Shown here: one piece after another, positions 1-6,856 of the stretch | Position numbering within the stretch: the stretch's first letter is position 1 | Layout of the letters: every line of letters starts with the position of its first letter | Assembly (NCBI GenBank): GCA_040255445.1 | Contig: JBDZUZ010000067.1 | Location: forward strand, 1 to 20,199 | Source of the DNA: JBDZUZ01 sp040255445 | GTDB lineage: Bacteria; Planctomycetota; Phycisphaerae; Phycisphaerales; UBA1924 | Reading direction: 5' to 3' | DNA length: 20,199 nt | The notes under the pieces: model-generated | The model's database searches: none | What the model was told of the DNA's origin: nothing | Seen by the model: the letters and a program-made list of their open reading frames with translations, nothing else | Made by a program: the position numbers and the translations under genes

Positions 1-848
1 ATCCCGAGCGACTCGGACGTGGCTTCTTCGTCTTCCTCCTCGGCCTTCTTCCGACGCTTGCGGCCGCCCGTGACGGCGGTCTTGGGGGCCACGACCTCGC
101 CCTCGAGGTCGTCGATCCGCACCTTCCGCTTCTTCTTCGCCTTGCGGGATTTCTTCCACGCCGCCCAGAGCTGCGACATCAGCCCGCCGCTCGCCCGCGC
201 GGTCGTGGCGCCGACGGCCATCGCCGCTTCGCCCGCCGCCGCTGCGACAGGCACGCCCCGCTCACGGGTGAACGCCCAGGTCCACGACAGCGCCCAGCCC
301 AGCCACTCGTCCATCGAAACAATCGCGCCGATCAGCCCGAGCACGACCACGAAGATGCCCGCGCCCAACCCGCCGAACCGCGAAGAGAGCTCATCGGTCA
401 CCACCGTCCCCGTCAGCCCGCCCGCCAGATCCGGGAACGAACCGCTCGATGGGAACAGCAGGTGCTGCGTCGCCGCGACCGAGACCGAGAGCATCATCAG
501 CCCGATCACCCGCAGCAGCGGGTGCCGGACTTTCTGCCCGACCGCCTCAGAGAGGATCCCCAGCCCCAGCAGCGTGACGAGCACCCACGCGCCTAAACCC
601 AGCAGCCGGAAGAGGATGTACGCGATGTGGGCCCCCGCGGGCCCGCACCAGTTCTGCACCTTCTCATTGGCCGGCCAGACCACATCCGACGGCGGGTCCG
701 ATGGCACATACCCCAGCAGGCTGGCCATCACGAAGGCCCAGCCCGCCAGAAGAACGAGGAGTGTGAGCCGCCGGGTCAGCGTCGGGCCTTCGCCCCCGCC
801 GCCCTTGCCCGAAGTCTTGGACTTGGAACGCTTTCCGTCCGTGCGCAT
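1..848 (-). CDS. ftsK: FtsK/SpoIIIE-family DNA translocase, N-terminal membrane domain (partial, runs off the left edge)
   Basis: This is the N-terminal 282 residues of a protein whose reading frame stays open to the window edge, so the motor domain lies outside. A basic Lys/Ser/Gly-rich tail (about 1-27) is followed by four hydrophobic segments at about 28-46, 73-101, 111-131 and 160-179. A charged linker with Lys/Arg and Glu/Asp clusters follows from about 230. The layout, and the CGPAGAHIAYILFRLLGLGA stretch opening the second helix, match the FtsK 4TM domain that anchors the translocase in the septal membrane; the family pumps DNA during division and chromosome dimer resolution. The ATG at 848 is preceded by GAGGAG with a 4-base spacing. 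It lies 126 bases downstream of the membrane-protein gene at 975-1607. The FtsK assignment rests on the membrane domain alone, because no Walker motif is visible here. Confidence 0.82.
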   Translation of the reverse strand, partial: MRTDGKRSKSKTSGKGGGGEGPTLTRRLTLLVLLAGWAFVMASLLGYVPSDPPSDVVWPANEKVQNWCGPAGAHIAYILFRLLGLGAWVLVTLLGLGILSEAVGQKVRHPLLRVIGLMMLSVSVAATQHLLFPSSGSFPDLAGGLTGTVVTDELSSRFGGLGAGIFVVVLGLIGAIVSMDEWLGWALSWTWAFTRERGVPVAAAAGEAAMAVGATTARASGGLMSQLWAAWKKSRKAKKKRKVRIDDLEGEVVAPKTAVTGGRKRRKKAEEEDEEATSESLG

Positions 849-974
849 ACGGCTCCTCGATCGGCTGGGCCGGGGCGCACGAGTGACAATTCTTGCGCGT
901 CGGGCCGGTCGACCGCGTCCGCGGGCCCGTCCCTGGGTCGCTGATGCCGCGGTGCCAACACACGGTAGCCCGCC

Positions 975-1607
975 TCAGGCCGCCGCCCGCAGGGCCTCCA
1001 CGACCCACGCCGGGTTCGCCTGGGCAAACCGACGAAGCTTCGGGCCGCGGCTGTGGTAGTACCACGCCGTCAGCCCCGGGATCAGGATCCCCAACACCGC
1101 CATGCTCCCGTACAGCCCGTAGCTGACCGTCCGGGTCATGCTGGTCACCAGTTCATCGACCTGGGCATCGCCCGTTGAGCCGCCGTAGGCCTCGAGCGGG
1201 CTGGCCGTCGTCGACAGGTACAACTGCACCAGCGAATACACCACGATGAACGCCGCGAGCACGACTTGGTTGATCGCCAGCCGCCGCGGCCCGGCCGGGT
1301 CGAATCGCCGCAGCATCCCCGCGCCGCGGATCTCGTTCCACGCGATCCCGCCCAGCACCGCCGCGGGCACGATCGCGCCCAGCGATCCGAACAACGCCGG
1401 CAGCGCCGAGACCAGCGCGAACGCGGCCATGCTCCACCCGCTGAAGGTCGCGACTCCCGAAGCGCGGGTGATCGACCGCGCGCTGCGGCACGCGGCGTTG
1501 ATCTGTTCGAAGTGCTGCGGCGTCAGGGCCGGCGAAGCCGGCGCGGCGGTCGGTGGGTGCATGGAGAAGGCCCCGGAACGGGCCGTCCCGCCCGCCACCG
1601 AACCCAT
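975..1607 (-). CDS. Hypothetical four-helix membrane protein
   Basis: I do not recognise a family. The 210-residue product has an Ala/Pro-rich N-terminus, a short amphipathic stretch at 33-50, and four likely transmembrane segments at about 53-73, 75-92, 108-131 and 163-184. It ends in a basic/Trp-containing tail (residues 185-210). A polar loop of about 30 residues (133-162) with several acidic residues lies between helices 3 and 4. The ATG at 1607 has a GGAAGG sequence 3 bases upstream. A second ATG at 1562 (residue 16) is possible and would remove the Gly/Ala-rich leader. It lies 108 bases downstream of comM and 126 bases upstream of ftsK on the same strand, so it may be co-transcribed, but nothing ties its function to either neighbour. 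The C-rich third positions support real coding. Confidence 0.72.
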   Translation of the reverse strand: MGSVAGGTARSGAFSMHPPTAAPASPALTPQHFEQINAACRSARSITRASGVATFSGWSMAAFALVSALPALFGSLGAIVPAAVLGGIAWNEIRGAGMLRRFDPAGPRRLAINQVVLAAFIVVYSLVQLYLSTTASPLEAYGGSTGDAQVDELVTSMTRTVSYGLYGSMAVLGILIPGLTAWYYHSRGPKLRRFAQANPAWVVEALRAAA

Positions 1608-1715
1608 CGACCTTCCGCCCCCGGGGCATCGTCCTTCGCTTCGCAGCAGGTCACAACTCGCGACGGCGCCGGCCTCCTGGCGCGGCCGCCCGCGGCTATC
1701 GGACCCCTGTCGGCC

Positions 1716-3284
1716 TCAGATCCTGCGGTCCAGCAGCCGGTACTGCACCGCCTCGCTCACGTGCGCCAGCCCGATCCGCTCCGATCCTTCCAGGTCCGCG
1801 ATCGTCCGCGACAGCCTGCGGATCTTGTCGTACGCCCGCGCTGAAAGGCCCATCTGCGTCATCGCCTGGCCGAGCATCGCCAGCGCATCCTCGTCCATGC
1901 CCGCGAGATGATCGAGCTGCCGGCCCGAGAGCCGCGCGTTGGGCGTCGTGGCGCCCTGACGCTTGTGTTGCATCTCGCGGGCCCGCATCACCTGCTCGCG
2001 CATCTGCGCGGTCGATGTCCCCTTGGGCCGCTCCTTCTTCGTCGCGCCCTCGGAGAGTTCCTTCCACGGCACCGCCGGCGCTTCGACGTGGATATCCAGC
2101 CGGTCCAGCAGCGGGCCGCTGATGCGGTTCATGTACTTGTCCGTTGCGCGCTTGCCCTCTTCGCCCGCGGGCATGTCGCCCCGCATCGTCGGGTTCATCG
2201 CGGCGATCAGCATGAAGCTGGCCGGGAAGCGCACAGCGCTCCGCGACCGCGCGATCGCGACGACGTGATCCTCCAGCGGCTGCCGCAGGCTCTCGAGCAC
2301 ATCCCGCGGGAACTCGGGCAACTCATCGAGGAACAGGATTCCCCGATGCGCCAGCGAGATCTCGCCCGGCCGCGGGATCTGCCCACCGCCCACGATCGCC
2401 GCGGCCGATGCGGTGTGGTGCGGCGAACGCACCGGCCGCGTGGTGATCAGGCCCAGCCCCGGCGGCATCTGCCCCGCGGTCGAGTAAATCCGCGTGATCT
2501 CGATCGCTTCCTCGGGCGAGAGCGGCGGCAGCACGCCCGGCAGCGCCTTGGCCATCATCGTCTTGCCCGAGCCCGGCGGGCCGAGCATCAGCAGATTGTG
2601 CCCGCCCGCCGCGGCGACCACGATCGCCCGCTTCACACCCTCCTGGCCGCGGACATCCGCAAAGTCGATCGGCGCTGTCGCGGTGCGCAGGAGCGCGGCG
2701 ACATCCGGCGGCGGTACCGGCTGCGCTTCCAGCCGGCCAGTGAGCCAGCCGACGACCTCGGTCAGCGTGTTCGCCCCGTAGACATCGATCCCCTCGACGA
2801 CAGCGGCTTCGCACGCATTGTCCGCCGGTACCACGATGCCGCGGTACCCGGCGTCGCGCGCCCAGGCCGCCGCGGCGATCGCCCCCTTGATCGGCCGCAC
2901 TCGCCCGTCGAGCGCGAGCTCGCCCGCGAAGACCAGCGAACGCGCATCGAGACCATCCGGAAACGCCGGATTGGGGATCGGCCGGATCACACCCTGCACG
3001 ATCAGCATGCAGATCGCGATGGGCAGGTCATAGAGCGGGCCTTCCTTGCGGACATCTGCGGGCGCCAGGTTGATCAGCAGCCGGCCCCACGGCGCGGTGA
3101 AGCCCGAATTCTGCAGCGCGGACTTCACCCGCTCGTGCGACTCCTTCACCGCGGCATCGGGCAGGCCGACGATCACCACCGGACGCTTCTCAGCGTCCGG
3201 ATCGACCTCGTCGAAGTCGACCTCGATCTCGCAGGGGAGGGCGTCGATGCCTTGCAACAGAAAGGACTGAGCGCGAGCCAGCAT
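1716..3284 (-). CDS. comM: ComM/YifB family Mg-chelatase-like AAA+ ATPase
   Basis: The 522-residue product has the full length and order of the YifB/ComM family: an N-terminal Lon-S5-like domain (about 1-185, starting MLARAQSFLLQGIDA), a Mg-chelatase AAA+ core, and a C-terminal helical lid. Walker A is GPPGSGKT at 235-242. Walker B is ILFLDE at 316-321, followed by LPEF. The conserved SGPLLDRLDIHVE stretch is at 389-401. ComM of naturally transformable bacteria is a hexameric helicase that promotes branch migration of incoming DNA, and its wide presence in non-competent bacteria suggests a general recombination role. One oddity is that the cysteine pairs normally following MNP in this family are absent (see findings). 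The ATG at 3284 is chosen because family members begin at this methionine; a TTG at 3302 is in frame but less likely. No Shine-Dalgarno is seen, but a TATCCT lies 8 bases upstream. Confidence 0.93.
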   Translation of the reverse strand: MLARAQSFLLQGIDALPCEIEVDFDEVDPDAEKRPVVIVGLPDAAVKESHERVKSALQNSGFTAPWGRLLINLAPADVRKEGPLYDLPIAICMLIVQGVIRPIPNPAFPDGLDARSLVFAGELALDGRVRPIKGAIAAAAWARDAGYRGIVVPADNACEAAVVEGIDVYGANTLTEVVGWLTGRLEAQPVPPPDVAALLRTATAPIDFADVRGQEGVKRAIVVAAAGGHNLLMLGPPGSGKTMMAKALPGVLPPLSPEEAIEITRIYSTAGQMPPGLGLITTRPVRSPHHTASAAAIVGGGQIPRPGEISLAHRGILFLDELPEFPRDVLESLRQPLEDHVVAIARSRSAVRFPASFMLIAAMNPTMRGDMPAGEEGKRATDKYMNRISGPLLDRLDIHVEAPAVPWKELSEGATKKERPKGTSTAQMREQVMRAREMQHKRQGATTPNARLSGRQLDHLAGMDEDALAMLGQAMTQMGLSARAYDKIRRLSRTIADLEGSERIGLAHVSEAVQYRLLDRRI

Positions 3285-3292
3285 GGGCGGCG

Positions 3293-3298
3293 AGGATA
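3293..3298 (-). promoter_or_regulatory. Candidate leaderless-type -10 element for comM
   Basis: On the minus strand TATCCT lies exactly 8 bases before the comM ATG, which has no Shine-Dalgarno. A TAnnnT hexamer at this distance is the usual arrangement for leaderless transcripts. No convincing -35 is seen at 16-18 bases. The same layout occurs before pgsA. Confidence 0.35.
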
Positions 3299-3389
3299 CC
3301 AATTCCGCGCGCTGCCGGGTAGTCGTTTGTTAGCGGTTCAGCGGCTGGCCAGGGCGGGGACCCGGCAACAGCTTCTCTATGCCACATCG

Positions 3390-3770
3390 TCAGGGTGCAA
3401 ACACGGTTCGCAGCCCAAGGAACAGGCGTGCGATCCGCCGACCAAGCCAAGGGCGCGTGCAGTAGAGGTCAGGGTCCGCATCGCGTGCGAAACCGACCGA
3501 ACGACTCGCCGTGTGAATCGAGGAGATCTCGATGAAGACGGGGAGTCCGTTCACACGCTCCTCGGGAAAGCGCTGTTCGAAACGCGCCTTCGCAACCAGA
3601 TCCGGGACGGTGACGATGAAGACCTCGTCGTTATCGCGATATCCCACACCCACCGCAGAAACCAACGCCCTCGCCTCCGCCGGGAACTCGCGCAGCGCCT
3701 GATCGAGGCGACGCTCAGCTTCCCCGACGGTCAGGCGTTCGGTATCAGAATCGGGCGCAATGGCGGGCAT
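3390..3770 (-). CDS. Hypothetical 126-residue protein resembling the N-terminal domain of the adjacent protease
   Basis: The 126-residue product has no signal peptide. It starts with an acidic/helical region (about 10-42), then a segment beginning VGVGYRDNDEVFIVTV and ending ERVNGLPVFIEI (about 44-85), and finishes with a basic, partly hydrophobic tail (about 105-126). The pattern G-V-G, then a hydrophobic strand, then a proline/charged turn and G-x-P-V is also found in the N-terminal piece of the protease gene immediately upstream (4545-4922), so the two probably share a fold. The ATG at 3770 is chosen because GAGG lies 6 bases upstream; a TTG two codons earlier is open but lacks this. A TTGCTG-16-TATAGT promoter candidate lies upstream at 3925-3952. 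Codon use is less C-biased than in the nuo or comM genes. I do not assign a function. Confidence 0.6.
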   Translation of the reverse strand: MPAIAPDSDTERLTVGEAERRLDQALREFPAEARALVSAVGVGYRDNDEVFIVTVPDLVAKARFEQRFPEERVNGLPVFIEISSIHTASRSVGFARDADPDLYCTRPWLGRRIARLFLGLRTVFAP

Positions 3771-3924
3771 GCACAACCTCGGGGCGTCAACCCCAACGGT
3801 TCACCAGCTCGTGGTGGCCGGCGAACCCTCTCTCCCCCGCGATTCTGCCACATCCAGACGGTCCACGCAACGGTATCTTCGGATTGTGGCCGGTACGAGC
3901 TTCGACGAGGGACGCACCAAGCAA

Positions 3925-3952
3925 ACTATAGCGACGAGCGAGCTCACAGCAA
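3925..3952 (-). promoter_or_regulatory. Candidate sigma70-like promoter for the 126-residue gene
   Basis: On the minus strand TTGCTG (3947-3952) and TATAGT (3925-3930) are separated by 16 bases. They lie in the 197-base gap between the protease stop and the 3390-3770 gene, about 150 bases upstream of its ATG. The -10 matches five of six consensus bases. This is the only strong -10 in the gap. Confidence 0.4.
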
Positions 3953-3967
3953 GGGGTTATCAGACCT

Positions 3968-4627
3968 TCATGCCAGTGAAACCTTGAGGTGCCTGAACAG
4001 TCCATCAAGGCTGACGATGTAGCCCCGTTCCAGCACCGTGGCCTGTGCGACCAGGAGCCCCAGCACCGGCACATCGGTCGACCGATCGACTCGCATCGCA
4101 ACCACCGAGCCAGAATCGCCACGCGAACAGAAACTGGTGTACCTGTACTCCTCATCGAAGAGCGGCTCGATCTCCGACAGGGAGAGCGGATCCGATACAT
4201 CGCCGCTTTCCGGATCCGCGCCGAGCTTCTGCACGCTCGTCAGCACTCCGACCGTGAAGCCGCTCCACGCCCCGTACTTGCAAACCCGGGTGCCGAGTTT
4301 CATGTCCGAAAGAGATACAACCGCCCCGTACGCTCCGATCTGAGGGGCGCAGTTCACTCCCCGGAAGCCGCGGGGAACGCGCACCAGCGCGGCATCGAAC
4401 GTCGTCATCTCACGGGTCCACTCCACCGTCCCCATGAGTTTCTCATCTCGCCGCGATGCGGTCGACCCCGACCAGACCCGCGTGTTTGCACGCGGGGGTC
4501 GCGTTCCCTCCGAAAAAACGTGCCCGCACGTCAGCGCGTGCAAGTCATCGGAAGAATTCCTGACATAACAGCCAAGCGTGCCGGTCTTGCGTACACCCTC
4601 CGCGCGCAGCGCCGCCCCGGGCCACAT
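3968..4627 (-). CDS. Trypsin-like serine protease domain (5' part apparently frameshifted)
   Basis: The frame encodes 219 residues of a chymotrypsin-fold protease with all three catalytic positions. His36 is in LTCGHVF, Asp78 in TTFDAALVRV and Ser172 in SRGDSGSVV. GTLGCYVR at 16-23 is the first strand usually seen before the His motif in this bacterial S1-like group. No signal peptide is visible, so a cytoplasmic location is possible. The ATG at 4627 has no Shine-Dalgarno, and the frame stays open upstream to 4750. That upstream stretch (YFADRVRRALAGRP) looks like real protein and joins an N-terminal domain encoded in another frame (4922 to about 4685). The gene is therefore probably a single longer protease gene carrying a +1 shift at the GGGG run 4685-4688. 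It could be a pseudogene, a sequencing error, or two cistrons. The substrate is unknown. Confidence 0.72.
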   Translation of the reverse strand: MWPGAALRAEGVRKTGTLGCYVRNSSDDLHALTCGHVFSEGTRPPRANTRVWSGSTASRRDEKLMGTVEWTREMTTFDAALVRVPRGFRGVNCAPQIGAYGAVVSLSDMKLGTRVCKYGAWSGFTVGVLTSVQKLGADPESGDVSDPLSLSEIEPLFDEEYRYTSFCSRGDSGSVVAMRVDRSTDVPVLGLLVAQATVLERGYIVSLDGLFRHLKVSLA

Positions 4628-4922
4628 CGGCCACGCCCGACGGGGACGGCCCGCGAGTGCACGCCGAACCCGGTCCGCGAAGTACCCCGAGCGCGATCGG
4701 GTTCCACTCCTGCGTGACCGGGTAGCCTTGAAACCGGACGGGCGCCTCGATCACATCGGAGCGACTCCGCGTGTTGAGTATCAGGCACAGTTGTCGATCG
4801 ACGCCACGCAACCCAAACCCAAGGGAAGCAACCCGCGGCGGAACGCCGTTTCGGAATACAGATCGCTCGAAGTCTGCTGCGATGGCCTCGGCGTCAGCGA
4901 TAGATATCGATTCGTAGCGCAA
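4545..4922 (-). pseudogene. N-terminal domain of the serine protease gene, separated by an apparent frameshift
   Basis: This frame opens at a TTG (4922), preceded by a G-rich stretch (GGGGGG, 6 bases upstream) and directly by an in-frame TGA. It encodes a plausible domain of about 79 residues: a helical start (ADAEAIAADFERSVF), then LGFGLRGVDRQLCLIL, then RFQGYPVTQEWNPIALG. After Gly79 the frame continues to a stop at 4545-4547, but the residues become Gly/Arg/Cys-rich and look non-coding. Sensible protein sequence moves to the frame of the 3968-4627 protease at the same point. Skipping one G of the run at 4685-4688 joins the two into a protein of about 339 residues. I cannot tell a natural frameshift mutation from an assembly error or a programmed shift. 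Confidence 0.5.
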
Positions 4923-5001
4923 TCAGAACCCCCCACGTCCAGAGCCCACGGCAACATGATATGGCCGTGCCGGAACGTGAGAAAGAGTTGATGCGTCGCG
5001 G

Positions 5002-5283
5002 TCAACTCTTGATCCGCCGCTTCTTCGCGCTCGCCCCGCCCCCCAAGGCCCCGATATCCAGCAGCACCGCGATCACAACAACGACCAGCGCCACCCCGCT
5101 CACTTCGCCCTGCGAGTTCTTCGCCCACGCGTATGCCAGCGTTGTGAACGGCATGAAGAAGAAGCCAAGCAACGGCCAGAGGATCCCGTCGTACGCGCGT
5201 CCGATGTAGTCGCTGAAGATCACCAGCAGCGCGATCACCACCCGCGGGAAGAAGAACGCAAGAATCGCAATGAAGCAGGGCAT
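5002..5283 (-). CDS. Small three-helix membrane protein, conserved hypothetical
   Basis: The 93-residue product is almost entirely membrane-embedded, with hydrophobic segments at about 3-23, 34-52 and 60-78, and a basic tail ending AKKRRIKS that should sit in the cytoplasm. The opening (PCFIAILAFFFPRVVIALL), the SDYIGRAYDGILWPLLGF stretch and a TTLAYAW motif resemble a small uncharacterised membrane-protein family I have seen in many bacteria; its function is unknown. The ATG at 5283 is chosen because GGAGAG lies 8 bases upstream and hydrophobic sequence starts at once; earlier in-frame methionines would add a hydrophilic stretch overlapping the promoter region. It is separated from pgpA by 133 bases holding a promoter candidate and two inverted repeats, so it is probably transcribed on its own. 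Confidence 0.8.
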   Translation of the reverse strand: MPCFIAILAFFFPRVVIALLVIFSDYIGRAYDGILWPLLGFFFMPFTTLAYAWAKNSQGEVSGVALVVVVIAVLLDIGALGGGASAKKRRIKS

Positions 5284-5299
5284 ATCTGACTCTCCGCTC

Positions 5300-5321
5300 G
5301 GGCCGATGCGACCACCGGCCC
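5300..5321 (-). other. Inverted repeat in the leader of the small membrane-protein gene
   Basis: GGGCCG (5300-5305) and CGGCCC (5316-5321) form a perfect 6-bp stem with a 10-base loop, just upstream of the GGAGAG ribosome binding site of the gene at 5002-5283. It would fold in the mRNA leader. Any regulatory role is inferred. Confidence 0.35.
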
Positions 5322-5326
5322 ACGTG

Positions 5327-5342
5327 CTCGACACCCGTCGAG
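5327..5342 (-). promoter_or_regulatory. Inverted repeat at the predicted transcription start, possible operator
   Basis: CTCGAC-ACCC-GTCGAG is a perfect 6-bp inverted repeat with a 4-base spacer. It overlaps the end of the candidate -10 hexamer (5341-5346), and the predicted start falls inside it. That placement suits a repressor site better than a leader hairpin. Confidence 0.3.
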
Positions 5343-5369
5343 CCTATTGAACGGGCCGTTGCTGTTCCA
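5341..5369 (-). promoter_or_regulatory. Candidate promoter for the small membrane-protein gene
   Basis: On the minus strand TGGAAC (5364-5369) and TAGGCT (5341-5346) are separated by 17 bases, about 57 bases upstream of the ATG at 5283. The -35 resembles that of the nuoJ promoter (TTGAAC) with one change. Confidence 0.35.
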
Positions 5370-5416
5370 CAGCGATTGGTCGGCATCAGGTGATCCGGGT
5401 TTCACCGCCGCCCGCC

Positions 5417-5950
5417 TCACGGCAGGTACGGCACCGCCATCCGCGCCACGAACTGCAGCACGATGTTCGCGTACACGCCCGCGATCAGATCGTCGATCAC
5501 GATCCCCGCCCCGCCCTTGATCGCCTGCAGCTGCGCTGCGGGCGCGGGCTTCAGGATGTCCGCGATGCGGAAGAGCAGAAACCCCGCCGCGAGCGTCGCC
5601 ACCGTCCGCGGCAGCGAATCGAACGCGATCGCCGGCAGCAGCAGCAACGCCACCGCCTGGCCCGCCGTCTCATCCGCCACGACGTAGCTCGGATCCTTCC
5701 CGCCAAACGCCTGTTCCGCCCGCGCCCCCTGCACGAAGCACGCGATCGTGAACACCACGGCAATCAGCACCAGCACGCCGTTCACAAGCTCGGGATGCGT
5801 CCCCGGCGTCACGCCCAGCAACGCCAGCCCCATCAGCAGCGCCGGCGGCGGAAGCGAGCCCCAGGTCCCCGGCGCGGGCCGCATGTGCCCCAGCCCGAAC
5901 ACCGTGACCATCACCAGCGCGGGTTTGAAGGGGCCTTTGAACTTGATCAT
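5417..5950 (-). CDS. pgpA: Phosphatidylglycerophosphatase A
   Basis: The 177-residue product removes the phosphate from phosphatidylglycerol phosphate to give phosphatidylglycerol, at the cytoplasmic membrane. Family signatures are present in order: GTWGSL at 28-33, the acidic ADETAG stretch with Asp93/Glu94, FRIADILKP at 127-135, and GGAGIVIDDLIAG with Asp153/Asp154. These acidic residues are thought to bind the catalytic metal in PgpA. Hydrophobic segments lie at about 36-47, 56-73, 97-110 and 116-132. The ATG at 5950 is preferred over an in-frame TTG at 5965 because family members start close to this position. It begins 33 bases after the pgsA stop on the same strand, so the enzyme making its substrate is encoded immediately upstream and the two are probably co-transcribed. 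Length is normal for the family. Confidence 0.92.
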   Translation of the reverse strand: MIKFKGPFKPALVMVTVFGLGHMRPAPGTWGSLPPPALLMGLALLGVTPGTHPELVNGVLVLIAVVFTIACFVQGARAEQAFGGKDPSYVVADETAGQAVALLLLPAIAFDSLPRTVATLAAGFLLFRIADILKPAPAAQLQAIKGGAGIVIDDLIAGVYANIVLQFVARMAVPYLP

Positions 5951-5983
5951 GCCGTGACCATGCAATCGTCGCGCCGGGGCCGC

Positions 5984-6715
5984 TCAGCCCATCGGCTTCG
6001 AGGCGGCGAACGCCGTCAGCCCCTTCGCGATGTACGGAATCCCGCTGATCACCGTGATCGCAACCGTGATCCACACCACGATGTCGATCGCCCAGCGGCC
6101 GAAGGTATTGGGTCCAACCTCCGTGAAGCCCAGCACGACCAGGATCAGCGGGATCGCCGTCGCCTGGACGATCATCTTGGCCTTGCCCGACCACGCGGCG
6201 GAGAAATCGCGTCCCTCGCTCTCGAGCACCGCCCGGATCGAGGTCACCAGGAGCTCCCGCCCCAGGATCAGCACGACCATCCACGACTGAACGCCGCTCA
6301 CCTGGAAGTACGGGTCGTCCGTCAGCGATGTGCCAAACTGGGGGCCCGCGAGCATCACAAAGGCCCCGACCACCAGCACCTTGTCAGCGAAGGGGTCCAT
6401 GACCCGCCCGAACCGCGAAACCACCTTCCACCGCCTGGCCAGGGGGCCGTCGATGGCGTCCGTCAGCGCCGCCAGCCCGAAGAGGACCGCGGCCACTAGA
6501 TAAGGAAGCACGGGGTGCTTGGGCGTCACCACCAGCTCCCGAGCCGGGTAGGTCCAGACCGAGAGGAGCGCAAAGAACCCCAGCGCGATGACCAGTCGCA
6601 GGATCGTCAGCGCGTTGGGCAGGTGCCGCCGCCACCCCGAAGCGCCGACCGTGGGGGTCGCTCCCGGGCCGCGGGTTGAAGGATCGATGGCCGCTGTCGA
6701 GGAAGGTGGCGGCAT
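5984..6715 (-). CDS. pgsA: CDP-diacylglycerol-glycerol-3-phosphate 3-phosphatidyltransferase
   Basis: The 243-residue membrane enzyme transfers a phosphatidyl group from CDP-diacylglycerol to glycerol-3-phosphate, giving phosphatidylglycerol phosphate for PgpA. The CDP-alcohol phosphatidyltransferase signature is complete: D-G-x2-A-R-x8-G-x3-D-x3-D with Asp89, Gly90, Ala93, Arg94, Gly103, Asp107 and Asp111, plus Asp86 before it. PNALTILRLV at 33-42 is the usual first-helix entry of PgsA. The Pro/Gly/Thr-rich N-terminal tail of about 30 residues is longer than in many homologues. The ATG at 6715 is the first one compatible with this; earlier in-frame sequence is Arg/Gly-rich and looks untranslated. 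No clear Shine-Dalgarno is seen at 5-10 bases, but TAGGAT lies 8 bases upstream. It is divergent from nuoJ and leads pgpA. Confidence 0.93.
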   Translation of the reverse strand: MPPPSSTAAIDPSTRGPGATPTVGASGWRRHLPNALTILRLVIALGFFALLSVWTYPARELVVTPKHPVLPYLVAAVLFGLAALTDAIDGPLARRWKVVSRFGRVMDPFADKVLVVGAFVMLAGPQFGTSLTDDPYFQVSGVQSWMVVLILGRELLVTSIRAVLESEGRDFSAAWSGKAKMIVQATAIPLILVVLGFTEVGPNTFGRWAIDIVVWITVAITVISGIPYIAKGLTAFAASKPMG

Positions 6716-6723
6716 TGGGCGGC

Positions 6724-6729
6724 ATCCTA
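6724..6729 (-). promoter_or_regulatory. Candidate leaderless-type -10 element for pgsA
   Basis: TAGGAT on the minus strand lies exactly 8 bases before the pgsA ATG, the same distance as TATCCT before comM. It contains AGGA and could instead be a distant Shine-Dalgarno, so the two readings compete. Confidence 0.3.
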
Positions 6730-6827
6730 GCGGAGAGGATCCGCCCGGTTGCGCACCGTCGACTTCGGTGCAGCACCGCGCAGCCTGTCGGTTGCCGCGG
6801 CCCGATTCCCGGGGTGCTCGGCGTTGG

Positions 6828-6856
6828 TTGAACGCGCCGGATGGTCCCTCTATCCT
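6828..6856 (+). promoter_or_regulatory. Sigma70-like promoter of the nuoJKLMN operon
   Basis: TTGAAC (6828-6833) and TATCCT (6851-6856) are separated by the ideal 17 bases, in the 299-base gap between divergent pgsA and nuoJ. Transcription would start near 6863, leaving a leader of about 150 bases before the nuoJ ATG. This is the best promoter match in the window. Confidence 0.6.

Noticed and set aside
3760..3987. A 75-residue plus-strand frame between the protease and the 126-residue gene
   Set aside because: No Shine-Dalgarno, overlaps both neighbours on the opposite strand, and covers the better-supported minus-strand promoter.
1908..4022. A 704-residue open frame on the plus strand
   Set aside because: It lies opposite comM and its neighbours; the translation is Arg/His/Pro-rich with no domain. 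It is a typical antisense shadow of GC-rich coding DNA.
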